A stretch of 46,722 nucleotides of DNA, taken from contig NZ_RWKQ01000025.1 of assembly GCF_003946885.1 (NCBI RefSeq), positions 912 to 47,633 of the forward strand. Direction: 5' to 3'. Made by a program: the position numbers and the translations under genes. The DNA comes from Specibacter cremeus. Its GTDB lineage: Bacteria; Actinomycetota; Actinomycetes; Actinomycetales; Micrococcaceae. This document shows, in pieces, positions 24,464 through 33,139 of the stretch. Every line of letters begins with the position of its first letter. Position 1 is the first letter of the stretch. The notes beneath the pieces were generated by a model, which saw nothing but the letters and a program-made list of their open reading frames with translations, was not told where the DNA came from and did no database searches.

Positions 24464-26146
24464 CTACTCCGAAACCGCGGCCGCGGCCAAAGAAGGAGCG
24501 GCAACGGGGCTCGGCCCCATCGTCGCCGGGTCGGTGCGCAGGTGCAGCAGCGCCGGCAGCCCGCTGGCGAGCGCCCGCTCCAGCGCCGGGGCGAACTCCT
24601 CGGTCGAAGACACGTATTCACCGTGCCCGCCGAAGGAGCGCATCCAGGCGGCGAAGTCGGGGTTGGTCATGGCCGTGCCGGAGGGGCGGCCCGGGTAGTG
24701 GTTGCGCTGGTGCTGCACGATGGTGCCGTAGATGCCGTTGTCGACGACGAGCACCAGCGGGGTGCCGCCGTGCGCGAAGCAGACCGAGAGCTCCTGGGCG
24801 TTCATGAAGAAGTCGCCGTCGCCGCAGATCGCCACGGCCTGCCGGTCCGGGAACGTCAGCGACGCTGCGACGGCGGCCGGCACGGCCAGCCCCATGGCGC
24901 CGTTGCGCGGGCCCACCAGCGAATTCGGCTGGGTGTGCGACAGGTAGCGGTGCCCCCACAGGGTCGCGTTGCCGGCGCCGTAGGTGAGCACGCGGTCGGC
25001 CGGCAGTGCCCGCTCCAGCTCGCCGAACGCGATGCCCAGATCGACGGCGGTGCCGCGGTCGACGGCGTCCCCTCCGTCGGGCGCGGGCGTCGCGAAGCGC
25101 CGCTGGTCGGCGGCGAGGGCGTCCATCCAGGCCGGTCCGCGGGTCCCGGCGGCCGGGGAATCGGCCGCGGACCCCACGGGTAGCGCGTCGACCAGCGCGG
25201 ACGGCGTGGCGAACACGTGCCGGTCGAGCCGGCCGTCGTGCATGGTGGCGGACGTGTCGGCCAGGACCAGGATGGTCTCGGTGTCCAGGCCGCGGGTGTA
25301 GCCGTCGCTGAGCACGTCGGCCCGGCCGCAGCCGATGAACACGAGCAGGTCCGCCTCGTCGAGCCGGGCGGCGAGCGTGTCGGCGCGGCCGTAGCCGAGC
25401 CAGCCGGCCCAGGCGGGTCCGCGGTGCGGCACGGCGTCGTAGGCGCGCCAGTCGGCGGCGACGGGGACATTGGCGGAAGAAGCGAAGTCCAGCAGCCGCT
25501 CTCCGGTGTCCCCGGTCCAGCCGTCCCCACCCACCACGATGAGCGGCTTGTCGGCCAAAGCCAGGCGCTCCATCAGATGGTCCACGTCAAAAGCGGCGGG
25601 CACCAGCGAAGGCAACGGCCGCGGCGTAAGCGCGGGAGCCGCCGTCGTGCGTACCAACACATCCTCCGGCAACCCGACGACCACCGGGCCGGGGCGGCCG
25701 CTGCGCGCCAGGTGAATGGCCTCCGCGACCATTTCGGAGGCCCGGTCCGGGTCCTCGAGCACCATGACGCGCTTGGCGGTGGTGGAGAACCAGCCCTCCA
25801 GGCTGAACTCCTGGAAGGCGTCGCGGCCGCGGTCGGCGACCGGGATGAGGCCCACGAACAGGACCAGGGCGGTGGCGTCCTGCCAGGCCGTGTGGACGGC
25901 GATCATGGCGTTCGCGGCGCCGGGGCCGCGGGTCACCATGGCGATGCCGGGGGTCCCGCCCAGCCGGCCTTCGGCGAGCGCCATGTAGCCGGCGCCGCCC
26001 TCGTGCCGGCACACGACCGTCTCGATGGTGGAGTCGTGCAGGCCGTCGAGGACGTCCAGGTAGCTTTCGCCGGGGACGGCGTAGACGCGCTGGACGCCAT
26101 GGGTTTCGAGGGTTTTGACGATGAGGTGGCCGGCTGAGCGGGTCAT
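24464..26146 (-). CDS. Thiamine diphosphate-dependent enzyme (acetolactate synthase/benzoylformate decarboxylase-like)
   Basis: A 560-residue ThDP enzyme with the usual three domains. The N-terminal pyrimidine-binding domain has the activating glutamate in CRHEGGAGYMA near residue 49. A central domain follows. The C-terminal ThDP-binding motif is GDGDFFMNAQELSVCFAHGG with NGIYGTI. Likely chemistry is decarboxylation or carboligation of a 2-oxo acid. The conserved Glu argues against glyoxylate carboligase, which has Val there. The gene is 36 bp downstream of the MHS transporter and 5 bp upstream of the amidohydrolase, in an operon facing a PucR-type regulator. Annotating it as biosynthetic acetolactate synthase would not fit this catabolic context. 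Confidence 0.87.
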   Translation of the reverse strand: MTRSAGHLIVKTLETHGVQRVYAVPGESYLDVLDGLHDSTIETVVCRHEGGAGYMALAEGRLGGTPGIAMVTRGPGAANAMIAVHTAWQDATALVLFVGLIPVADRGRDAFQEFSLEGWFSTTAKRVMVLEDPDRASEMVAEAIHLARSGRPGPVVVGLPEDVLVRTTAAPALTPRPLPSLVPAAFDVDHLMERLALADKPLIVVGGDGWTGDTGERLLDFASSANVPVAADWRAYDAVPHRGPAWAGWLGYGRADTLAARLDEADLLVFIGCGRADVLSDGYTRGLDTETILVLADTSATMHDGRLDRHVFATPSALVDALPVGSAADSPAAGTRGPAWMDALAADQRRFATPAPDGGDAVDRGTAVDLGIAFGELERALPADRVLTYGAGNATLWGHRYLSHTQPNSLVGPRNGAMGLAVPAAVAASLTFPDRQAVAICGDGDFFMNAQELSVCFAHGGTPLVLVVDNGIYGTIVQHQRNHYPGRPSGTAMTNPDFAAWMRSFGGHGEYVSSTEEFAPALERALASGLPALLHLRTDPATMGPSPVAAPSLAAAAVSE

Positions 26147-26182
26147 GCGTTTGGGGTCCTTACTGGTTCTAGTGCTTGAGGC

Positions 26183-27505
26183 TCAGTGCTTGAAGCCGGG
26201 CAGGCTGACGCTCAGGCGCGGGGCGATGACGCCGGCCACGGCCGTGAAGAGCGAGAGGAAGACCAGGATGGCGGCGGCCGGCCACCAGTGGCCGGCGGCG
26301 GAGGCGACCAGGCCGGTGGCGACCAGCGGGATGAACCCGGAGATCATGCCGGCGATGTTCTGGGCGAAGCCGACGCCGGTGTAGCGGGTGCTGGCCGGGA
26401 ACAGGCCGGTGAGCACGGTGCCGGAGGCGGCGTACGGGAAGGACAGCGCGGCGACCGCCAGGGTCATGCCGGCGATGACCAGGACGCCGTTGTGGCTGGT
26501 GATCATCAGGAAGGCCGGGACGGCGACGATGGCCGAGGCGATGCCGCCCCAGATGATGACGCGGCTGGACCCGAACCGTTCGCCGAGGCGGCCGCCGGCG
26601 ATGAGCACGGGGATCTCGACGACGGCGGCGATCATGCCGCCGAGCAGCATCAGGCCCGCGTCGTAGTGCAGGATCTTGACACCGTAATAGACGACGAACG
26701 CGGTCACCAGGTAGAACCCGCCGACGCCGAGCATGCCGGCGGCCATGCCCACGATGATCTGCTTCCAGGACTGCACCAGGGTGGTGCGGATCGGGGCCTT
26801 GGCGGTCTCGCCCTTTTCCATGAGTTCGGCGAAGACGGGGGACTCGTCGAGCCGGCTGCGGATGTACAGGGCGATGAGCAGCATGGGGATGGCGGCCAGG
26901 AACGGGATGCGCCAGCCCCAGGCGCTGAAGTTGCCGTGGGAGATGAACAACGTCATGAGGAAGAAGCCGCCGGAGGACAGGATGGTGCCGATGGGCGAGC
27001 CGATCTGGGGCAGCGCCGCATAGCGGGCGCGGCGTTCCAGTGGGGCGTTCTCCACCACAATGGTCATGGCGCCGGACCATTCACCGCCCACGAACAGGCC
27101 CTGGGCGATGCGCAGCAGCACCAGCAGGATCGGGGCGGCGATGCCGATGGCCGCGTAGGTGGGCAGCAGGCCGATCAGGCCGGTGATGGCGCCGATGCCG
27201 ACGATGGTGACCATGAGCGTCTTGCGGCGGCCGATCTTGTCGCCCATGGCGCCGAAGATCATGCCGCCGATGGGGCGGGCCACGAGGCCCACGCCGAACG
27301 TGGCGAAGGAGGCCAGCGCGGCGGCCGTGGCGTTCTCATTGGCGAAGTACTGGACGTTGAAAACCAGTGCCGCGGCGGCACTGAACAGGAAGAAGTCGTA
27401 CCACTCCATGGCGGTGCCGATCAGCGCACCGATGGCGACCTTGGTCGCCTCCTTGTCGGTGATCTGCCGGGTGGCGCCGGCTTCAAGGTTTGCTGTCTGG
27501 GTCAT
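26183..27505 (-). CDS. MHS-family (metabolite:H+ symporter) MFS transporter
   Basis: A 440-residue, 12-helix importer. ALIGTAMEWYDFFLFSAAAALVF near the N-terminus and GALIGDKIGRRKTL-like FGAMGDKIGRRKTLM are hallmarks of the MHS group, as is GLFVGGEWSGAM in helix 4. Such proteins import carboxylates, osmolytes or aromatic acids with protons. It is the first gene of the operon with the ThDP enzyme and two amidohydrolases, has a GGAGG ribosome-binding site, and is divergent from the PucR-type regulator. It probably imports the compound that this operon breaks down. Confidence 0.92.
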   Translation of the reverse strand: MTQTANLEAGATRQITDKEATKVAIGALIGTAMEWYDFFLFSAAAALVFNVQYFANENATAAALASFATFGVGLVARPIGGMIFGAMGDKIGRRKTLMVTIVGIGAITGLIGLLPTYAAIGIAAPILLVLLRIAQGLFVGGEWSGAMTIVVENAPLERRARYAALPQIGSPIGTILSSGGFFLMTLFISHGNFSAWGWRIPFLAAIPMLLIALYIRSRLDESPVFAELMEKGETAKAPIRTTLVQSWKQIIVGMAAGMLGVGGFYLVTAFVVYYGVKILHYDAGLMLLGGMIAAVVEIPVLIAGGRLGERFGSSRVIIWGGIASAIVAVPAFLMITSHNGVLVIAGMTLAVAALSFPYAASGTVLTGLFPASTRYTGVGFAQNIAGMISGFIPLVATGLVASAAGHWWPAAAILVFLSLFTAVAGVIAPRLSVSLPGFKH

Positions 27506-27616
27506 TGCTGGCCTCCGGGGGTTGCGCTGCGGTGCGCGTGCTGGTGATTACCTTCAAGGGTGCCAGCGTTCGCTGTGATCTGGCCGCACGATTCGGAACG
27601 AGTTGTGCATCACACT

Positions 27617-27643
27617 TTGTGCAAAAGCACATATCATGGGGCA
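27617..27643 (+). promoter_or_regulatory. Promoter and inverted repeat for the PucR-type regulator
   Basis: TGTGC-AAAA-GCACA (27618-27631) is a perfect 5-bp inverted repeat next to a TATCAT hexamer at 27632-27637, which lies 6 nt before the ATG at 27644. The arrangement suggests a leaderless transcript and a regulator site overlapping the promoter in the region shared with the divergent MHS operon. Confidence 0.45.
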
Positions 27644-28822
27644 ATGACGCTTGATGAGCCTGTTTCCGGCGGCCAAAATGTTACGAATGCCGATTCTTCC
27701 GGGTGGCGTTCCTTGCTGGCGCAGCTGTCCGTTGACGCGCTGACGGAGGATTTCATCGCCCGGGTGATGACGATCCCGGAGTACGCGAAGGCGCCGCTGC
27801 CGGTCAGCGAGATCCGCCGCACGGGCGCGTCCTCCTTTGCGGCGCTGATCGCGGCGCTGGGCCGGGACGACGACACGGCGCAGGACTGGGCGGACCGGGA
27901 GTCGATCGCCACGGACGTGGGCGTCTCCCGGGCCCGGGCGGGGGTGCCGATCGAGTCGTTGATGACGGCGATCCGGCTGGACTTCTCGGTGCTGTGGCAG
28001 GCGTTGACGGCGATCGCCACGGAGGCCGATGCGGCCGTGCTGGTGGCGCACACGGCGCGGATGTGGCAGGTGGTGGACAGCTACGCGGGGCAGACGCAGG
28101 CCGCGTACGTGGTGGAGCAGCAGCGCATGCACGACGAGGCGTTCAGCGTCCGGCAGGGCCTGGTGGCGTCGCTGTTCGGCGATCCGTCCGAGGCGATGCT
28201 GGCGCAGGTCGCCGCGGCGCTGAGGGTGGCTTTGGATGCTTCGTTCGCCGTGGCGGTGGCCGTGGGCGAGGAGGTGCCGAAGCTGCGCGTGGCGCTGGCC
28301 GCCGCACGCGCCGGCGACGCGGTGTTCACGCATCACCTGGGCGACGCGCTGGTGGCGTTCTGGGTTTCTGATTCGCGCCCGGGGTCCGTCGGTTTGCGGA
28401 TTGCCGAGCGCGTTGGCGTGTTGCGCTGCGGTTTGGCGGGTCCGACGCCGGAACTCGCCTCCCTGCGCGCGTCCGCCCGGTTCGCGCGTTCGTTGGCCGG
28501 GCTGTTGCAGCCCGGTGAGGAGGGGCCGATGACGTGGGCGCGCGGCTGGGCCCGGATGGCGCGGCTGCGGCTGGACGAGTCGGGGGCGTCGGTGATCGCG
28601 CCGGTGGACGCTGCGCTTGCCTCGTGTGGCACGGCGGAGCGGCAGCGCCTGGTCGAGGCGGTACGCAGTTATCTGGAGACCGGCAGCGTTTCTTTGTCCG
28701 CCGAGCAGTTGTTCTGCCACCGGAACACGCTCATGAACCGGTTGCGGCGCTTCGCCGAGGTGACGGGTATCGACGTGTCGGTGCCCCGGGAGGCCGCGCA
28801 GCTCGTGGTGGGGTGGGCATAA
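27644..28822 (+). CDS. PucR-family-like transcriptional regulator with C-terminal HTH
   Basis: About 392 residues. The C-terminal segment LFCHRNTLMNRLRRFAEVTGID (about 355-377) is the HTH_30/PucR helix-turn-helix, which resembles the CdaR/PucR group. The middle part shows a GGDEF-like regulatory region of the kind found in PucR proteins (LRVALDASFAVAVAVGEEV). These regulators usually activate purine, ureide or amino acid catabolism in response to a small ligand. ATG 27644 is chosen because TATCAT lies six bases upstream, and an upstream in-frame ATG at 27560 would run into the divergent promoter region. It very likely controls the divergent operon 27505-21540. A repeat cluster starts one base after its stop. 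Confidence 0.82.
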   Translation: MTLDEPVSGGQNVTNADSSGWRSLLAQLSVDALTEDFIARVMTIPEYAKAPLPVSEIRRTGASSFAALIAALGRDDDTAQDWADRESIATDVGVSRARAGVPIESLMTAIRLDFSVLWQALTAIATEADAAVLVAHTARMWQVVDSYAGQTQAAYVVEQQRMHDEAFSVRQGLVASLFGDPSEAMLAQVAAALRVALDASFAVAVAVGEEVPKLRVALAAARAGDAVFTHHLGDALVAFWVSDSRPGSVGLRIAERVGVLRCGLAGPTPELASLRASARFARSLAGLLQPGEEGPMTWARGWARMARLRLDESGASVIAPVDAALASCGTAERQRLVEAVRSYLETGSVSLSAEQLFCHRNTLMNRLRRFAEVTGIDVSVPREAAQLVVGWA

Positions 28823-29045
28823 CGGTGGTCGAGCCCGTCGAGACCCCGGTGATTGAGCTTGCCGAAATCGGCGGTTGAGCCTGTCGAAACCGAGCCCGTC
28901 GAGACCCCGGTGATTGAGCATCGAAATCACCGTTGATTGAGCTTGGGCCCACGGCCGCGAGGGGCCCGCCCGAGCTTGCGAGGGTGAGGAGCGGCCGGGG
29001 AGCGAAATCACCGGTAGCCGTCGGTGGTCGAGCCCGTCAGACCCC
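28823..29045. repeat. Cluster of dispersed REP-like repeats with a composite 78-bp element
   Basis: About six short units follow the PucR stop. At 28935-29012 a longer form occurs, in which the GATTGAGCTTG and GAAATCACC ends are separated by a GC-rich block (GGCCCACGGCCGCG...). The same composite is at 31497-31575. Confidence 0.85.
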
Positions 29046-29453
29046 CCGCAGCGGCCCGGCGTTTTTCCGGAGGCCAGGGCCGTAGGCGGCCTGACGCGTC
29101 CTTTGACGCCGCCTACAAAAATACTCCGGCTCGGCCGTCGGGGGACTACCAGACCTCGGCTCGCGCGCAGCATCGACCTGCGAGGCCCTCCCGCGGGGCG
29201 GGTTTCGCGCCCGTTCTGGACTCCGCCGGCCGGACGTCGACGGACCCGCGGGGGGCCACCTGAACCGAGCCGTTGACAACCATGGGAGCGGTGCGCTGAA
29301 GCGCTCCCCACGCCGCAGGACGCCGGAGGACAAGCGCACTCCGCTGGGTGGGTGTTGGTCGGGGCGTTTGCTCGTCTGCCCGACGCTGCGGCAGATGACA
29401 CCGTGCTCGTGGGGAGCTCTGTCTTCCATGCTTGGGCAAGAAAGGCGACCGTT
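29046..29453. other. Intergenic region without a recognisable gene
   Basis: No convincing gene is seen. A 9-bp inverted repeat (29082-29090 with 29108-29116, GTAGGCGGC/GCCGCCTAC) could end transcription of the convergent neighbours. A minus-strand open frame (29439-29146) is Arg/Pro-rich with no recognisable domain and is probably not coding. Confidence 0.5.
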
Positions 29454-30296
29454 CTACCGTCCGCGTCCTGATCTGAAAACCGACACGAGCCGGGTGCCGA
29501 GGACGCGGAAAGCCTGTTCGATCTGCGGCGCCGGCTCAACCCCGTCCAGATCTGCCAAGGCGAGTTGAAGCAACGGAGTCGTTCGTCGGCCCGCAAATTG
29601 GCTGCCCAGCCAGTCGACGACTTCGTCGATCTGTTCGCCCAGCGCCTCGATCTCGGAGAGTTCAGACAGGCGTTCCCCGAGGCATTCGGGCGCGATGTTG
29701 CGGAGCAGTCGGAGAAGGTCGCCTGCGTCCTTGGCGATGACGCGGTCGAGGTTTCCGATCTCGAGACGCTCGTGGATCTTCACTGCTTTCGCGACGACGA
29801 GAGCGGCGGGCCCGGCGATGCGCACCGTGATCCGGCGCGGATCACTCTCCTCCAATGCAGTGATCTCCGCCGGGGCGTTGTCGTGAAGTGCGGCTTCGAG
29901 TCCTCGCGTGCGTCGTGCGGTGGTCCGTGCTTGTCCGTCGAGCGGTGCTGTGCGGCGGGTGCTGGCGGACAGCGATCCGGCCGGGACCATGAGGTCGACG
30001 ACGATGCCCTCGGGCGAGAACCAATGTCCGGGGTTGCCGTGCTCATCCAAGGTGAACCCCGCGGCTGCGAGTTCGGAGCCCAGATCGGGACGCTGGGCCA
30101 GGAGATCGGGGTCGATCGCCAGATCGGCGTCGGTGGTGTAGCTCGGGCGTGGGTCGCCGTAGGGTGCGTGATGGTAGACCGCCTGCGCGCCGACCAGCAC
30201 GAGCGCATCGATCTGATCGCGCATCAGGAACAGCGCATCCAAGAGTACCCGCCGTGCGGCCACGTACTCGGGGCTGGTGTTCAGCGGCCCGGCCAT
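29454..30296 (-). CDS. AbiEii-type nucleotidyltransferase (type IV toxin)
   Basis: A 280-residue protein with a nucleotidyltransferase core: LVGAQAVYHHAPY followed by TTDADLAIDP, giving the hG(A/G)-and-DxD pattern. KIHER and AKDAGDLLRLLR follow. It is the partner of the upstream HTH protein, starting one base after its stop (TGAGATG), which is the antitoxin-then-toxin order of AbiE-like systems. In characterised systems the nucleotidyltransferase is the toxin and blocks growth, for example by modifying tRNA, and gives phage abortive infection. This copy appears full length. GC content is lower than in the flanking core genes, in keeping with acquisition. Confidence 0.78.
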   Translation of the reverse strand: MAGPLNTSPEYVAARRVLLDALFLMRDQIDALVLVGAQAVYHHAPYGDPRPSYTTDADLAIDPDLLAQRPDLGSELAAAGFTLDEHGNPGHWFSPEGIVVDLMVPAGSLSASTRRTAPLDGQARTTARRTRGLEAALHDNAPAEITALEESDPRRITVRIAGPAALVVAKAVKIHERLEIGNLDRVIAKDAGDLLRLLRNIAPECLGERLSELSEIEALGEQIDEVVDWLGSQFAGRRTTPLLQLALADLDGVEPAPQIEQAFRVLGTRLVSVFRSGRGR

Positions 30297-30297
30297 C

Positions 30298-31356
30298 TCA
30301 GATCCGCTCCCGCTCGAGCGCGTCCGCGAGTTCCTCGCCTACGGCGGCTGTGCGGCCCTGCGTGGACAGGAGATCTCCGACCGTTCGCCACGGCCACACG
30401 ACTCTGAGTCCGTTCAGGACACGGATCCCCTCTTGTTCGAGGAAGTCGCATTCACCGACCAGGATGCTGCCCTTCGGATCGGCAGCCAGCTTCAGCGCAC
30501 GTTCGGCGGCTTCACGATCAGGGGTGTAGATCCATGCTCCGCGGGAGGGCAGGGATGCGATCCTGCCCTGCGCGCCGAGGTACTGGTTGGCCGCCTGCAC
30601 GCCGGTGACGGCGTAGGGAAGCTCGCCTGTCCGCAGCCGTTCGAGTGTGATCTCCTCGCCGAGCAGCGAGAAGTACCGGCGCGCCTTGAAGGTCTTCGTG
30701 AAGCTGTAGTCTTGGGCCCATCGCCGCGCGAGACGCTTGATATCGCTGACCACGATTGGACCCCTGGCGGTGTCGTTCAGGAACTCCTCGTCCCGGAGTA
30801 GCTCGATGACGCGGCTCACCGTCGCCACTCCGACCCCGGTTTCCCGCGAGAGCTCGCGTACGGTCGCCGCCCGCCCTTCGGTGAGGAGTTTGACGAGCAC
30901 GACGGATGCCGCCTGCCCTTTCAGCGACCGGAGCCGGCGAGGTCCCTCGGTCGAATCGGGCGACGGGTTGCGGGACGCGCCCGTTCGTTCCACCCATACG
31001 AACGGGTCTCGGTTCTGGATGAGCATGTTGCCTGTCTCATCCCAGTAGGACCACCCCGCTTGCCGCAGTTCGTCTCGCGCCGCGGGTGAGAGGAACGCGG
31101 CGAGCAATACCGGAGTGCCGCTTTTCGTCCGTTCGACAACCCGGCGCACCTCATTGCGAGAGGTGAGGCTGGCCTGCTTGATCTCGACATCGAGCCGCAG
31201 GGCGTCGCCAGGGAGTACCCAAGTGAGCTGGGCGTCGAAATCTGTGTCCCGCGTCGTCGACATATGCAGCCGCTGTTCCGTCGCTCCGCCGACCTGGGAC
31301 AGCGCAGACGCGAAGCCACCGAGTAAGGTCGTTCCGTACTCGGCGCTGTTTCTCAT
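30298..31356 (-). CDS. AbiEi-like antitoxin/regulator with winged-helix domain
   Basis: About 352 residues. The first part (about 45-115) has a predicted alpha/beta region (LRLDVEIKQASLTSRNEV, VLLAAFLSPAARDEL, WDETGNMLI) that resembles a nuclease-like fold often found in this family. A winged HTH follows (TVRELSRETGVGVATVSRVIELL, about 165-188), then a DNA/toxin-interaction region. It matches the longer AbiEi class that precedes a nucleotidyltransferase. ATG 31356 is preferred over 31368 because a promoter TGGACA-17-TATGTT ends 7 nt upstream and there is no ribosome-binding site. The partner toxin follows after one base. Confidence 0.75.
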   Translation of the reverse strand: MRNSAEYGTTLLGGFASALSQVGGATEQRLHMSTTRDTDFDAQLTWVLPGDALRLDVEIKQASLTSRNEVRRVVERTKSGTPVLLAAFLSPAARDELRQAGWSYWDETGNMLIQNRDPFVWVERTGASRNPSPDSTEGPRRLRSLKGQAASVVLVKLLTEGRAATVRELSRETGVGVATVSRVIELLRDEEFLNDTARGPIVVSDIKRLARRWAQDYSFTKTFKARRYFSLLGEEITLERLRTGELPYAVTGVQAANQYLGAQGRIASLPSRGAWIYTPDREAAERALKLAADPKGSILVGECDFLEQEGIRVLNGLRVVWPWRTVGDLLSTQGRTAAVGEELADALERERI

Positions 31357-31363
31357 AACGAGG

Positions 31364-31392
31364 AACATAGCAATTTGAGGAACAATTGTCCA
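31364..31392 (-). promoter_or_regulatory. Leaderless promoter of the first AbiE-like module
   Basis: On the minus strand the -35 is TGGACA (31392-31387), followed by a 17-nt spacer and the -10 TATGTT (31369-31364), 7 nt before ATG 31356. This is the best-formed promoter in the window. Confidence 0.65.
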
Positions 31393-31399
31393 GCACCCA

Positions 31400-31434
31400 G
31401 TACGACGGCGGAACGCACCTCACGCTCGACTGTC
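31400..31434. repeat. 35-bp direct repeat, copy A
   Basis: It matches 41055-41089 at 31 of 35 positions, with the first 15 bases (GTACGACGGCGGAAC) identical. Both copies are followed by REP-like clusters. The pair flanks the second AbiE-like module and the LysR operon. Confidence 0.7.
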
Positions 31435-31448
31435 GCCATCCGCGGCGG

Positions 31449-32282
31449 TCAAGCAAGTCGAGTCCCCGGTGATTGAGCTTGTCGAAATCCTCCGGAGATT
31501 GAGCTTGGGCCCACGGCCGCGCGGGGCCCCGCCCGAGCTTGCGAGGGTGGGGAGCGGCCGGGGAGCCAAATCACCGCCGGTCGTTCCAAACCGGTCAACT
31601 CCCCCAGACGCCTGGGCGGTAGCCGGTCCGGGTTGGCGCAGAGCACGGCCAAGTTGCCGACGCCTCGTGCCCGGTCGGCTGGATCAAGCACCTTCCAAGA
31701 ATCGTGGCCGGCGTCGCGAAAGTCCTCCCGGTAGGCGGCACCCTTGAGGACCAAGGCCCCGAGCGCGTTCGGCATACTGATGACCATTGGGTTGCCGTCG
31801 ATTGAGGTAACCGGGCAGTTCACGGTTTGTCGCAGCGCTTGCGTCCCCGCCGGCAATTGAAACGGGCGCCGCCCACCGATGCGGGGGATGATGGTCGGTG
31901 CGGCGTGGTCTGCGATCATCACATCGATTTGCTCCCTCGGTCCGGACGAACTGGCCCGCACGAATCGATGAGCTGGGGCGTCTGCGGCTATCGAGCGCTC
32001 CAACGACTATCCAAGATCGCCGAGCACTTTCGTTACACGGACAACCGAGGCCGCCCCCGTTTCGATGTGCAGGACAATATCGACATCCACGGTGGAGCGC
32101 GTCACGGCGAGACCTGCCACGATGGCATGGAGTTGGACCATGAGACCACCGATCATGATCCACTGAGTCGACGGGAGCCTCCGCGCCAGTTCCATGCACT
32201 GCGGCCACGGGCGGACCCACCCGCCAGGCGGCGTTGGTGCCTCCCAAAGGGGTCGCGATCTCGCCTGGTCACCGTCGGTCAT
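31449..32282 (-). pseudogene. Broken AbiEii-like nucleotidyltransferase (amber stop, repeat at 3' end)
   Basis: From ATG 32282 (GAGGA ribosome-binding site, overlapping the upstream HTH gene) the protein reads WIMIGGLMVQLHAI...STVDVDIVL, the nucleotidyltransferase core. It then meets TAG at 32009-32007 after VLGDLG. The same frame goes on as SLERSIAADAPAHRF, DQIDVMIADHA-like PREQIDVMIADHA and MPNALGALVLKGAAYREDF, so only a nonsense change separates the halves (probably Tyr to amber). From about 31575 to the end at 31449 the frame is made of REP-like repeat, so the natural C-terminus is also lost. It is the toxin half of a second AbiE-like module. Confidence 0.75.
31450..31575. repeat. Dispersed repeats including second composite element
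   Basis: One short unit (about 31466-31490) is followed by the 79-bp composite element 31497-31575, nearly identical to 28935-29012. The cluster has replaced the 3' end of the nucleotidyltransferase pseudogene. Confidence 0.85.
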
Positions 32283-32955
32283 GGAGCAGTTCCTCGAGGA
32301 CGCGTCGGCCCGCACTTCGTTCCCGGGTCGCGGGTGATTCCATGAGGTCCAGGGCGATGGCGGCGACTGGTACCTGTCCGCCGCGGAACGCAGCAGTTGC
32401 TGTGACCTCTCGAATGACGACGTTCCCTTCGGTATCGGCCCGCAGCCCGAGCGCAGCCTCCAGTTCTGTCGCGTCGCCCTCTGCGACGTATCCTTCTACT
32501 GCTGCATCCCCGACGGCCAACCCAAAGCGTTCGGCGATTTCGTCGACTCCCATGGCAGCCGCACCGCTGGGGAGCAAATGGCTGCGAAGTACGTCGACGG
32601 CGTCGGGCGTTCCTTGGTACCGACGGCACGTTGAGCGGTTGCGGGAGAGAATGGCGACGTCGTCGGCGGTCAGGTCTCGCAGTCGGGCCTTCAGGCGGGC
32701 CTTCTCGGACGAGCCGATCCAATCCACGTCCAGGCCGGACAGCATGCTGAGCGCCGCCCAGGCGACGGGCTGGCTCCAGGGTCGACCGCGTCGTGTACCG
32801 GTGAGTGCCAAGCGCTCCACGGATGCCGTGTCGATGAGGAGGACCCTTCCGGCCGCGCCTGCCTTCACCAGGCGCCCCGATGACAGCAGGCGACGAACGG
32901 CGCGAGCGCCGACGCCCAGTCGTTCGGCCGCCTCTGCGGTGGTCATGGGAGTCAT
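32269..32955 (-). CDS. HTH DNA-binding protein, antitoxin-like partner of a nucleotidyltransferase
   Basis: About 228 residues with an N-terminal excisionase/MerR-like helix-turn-helix (MTTAEAAERLGVGARAVRRLLSSGRLVKA). The rest has no motif I can name. It precedes and overlaps the nucleotidyltransferase pseudogene by 14 bases, the usual order of antitoxin and toxin. A palindrome covers its promoter (32957-32986), which suggests autoregulation. The start may be ATG 32955 or ATG 32946; neither has a ribosome-binding site. A TTGACA lies on the minus strand at 32990-32985. Confidence 0.7.
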   Translation of the reverse strand: MTPMTTAEAAERLGVGARAVRRLLSSGRLVKAGAAGRVLLIDTASVERLALTGTRRGRPWSQPVAWAALSMLSGLDVDWIGSSEKARLKARLRDLTADDVAILSRNRSTCRRYQGTPDAVDVLRSHLLPSGAAAMGVDEIAERFGLAVGDAAVEGYVAEGDATELEAALGLRADTEGNVVIREVTATAAFRGGQVPVAAIALDLMESPATRERSAGRRVLEELLHDRR

Positions 32956-32956
32956 G

Positions 32957-32986
32957 CACTAATGTTCCGAGAACGGTACATTAGTG
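32957..32986. promoter_or_regulatory. Operator palindrome over the HTH gene promoter
   Basis: CACTAATGT (32957-32965) and ACATTAGTG (32978-32986) are perfect 9-bp arms with a 12-nt spacer. A minus-strand TTGACA at 32990-32985 overlaps it, with AACATT 18 nt downstream as a possible -10. This is a likely binding site for the adjacent HTH protein. Confidence 0.6.
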
Positions 32987-33139
32987 TCAATATCCTGGCA
33001 ACGCCCAAGAGATCCTCTCCGGCAAGCGGCGCCAAGATCGCGCCTCTCTTCCGTCGTCGCCAACAATTGCTCGTGGGCCTGCCCGGGCACATGCGCCGTG
33101 GCGCCCTAGCATGAAATGGCGGGGTCACCGCGGCGCTTG

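Noticed and set aside
24464-26146. Glyoxylate carboligase, with the M20 hydrolase as allantoate amidohydrolase (purine degradation).
   Set aside because: The activating Glu of ordinary ThDP enzymes is present (CRHEGG), no allantoinase or tartronate semialdehyde reductase is linked, and the second hydrolase is YtcJ-like.
29146-29439. Minus-strand open frame of about 97 codons in the gap after the AbiE-like module.
   Set aside because: Arg/Pro-rich composition, no ribosome-binding site and no recognisable domain. It looks like chance coding potential in GC-rich DNA.
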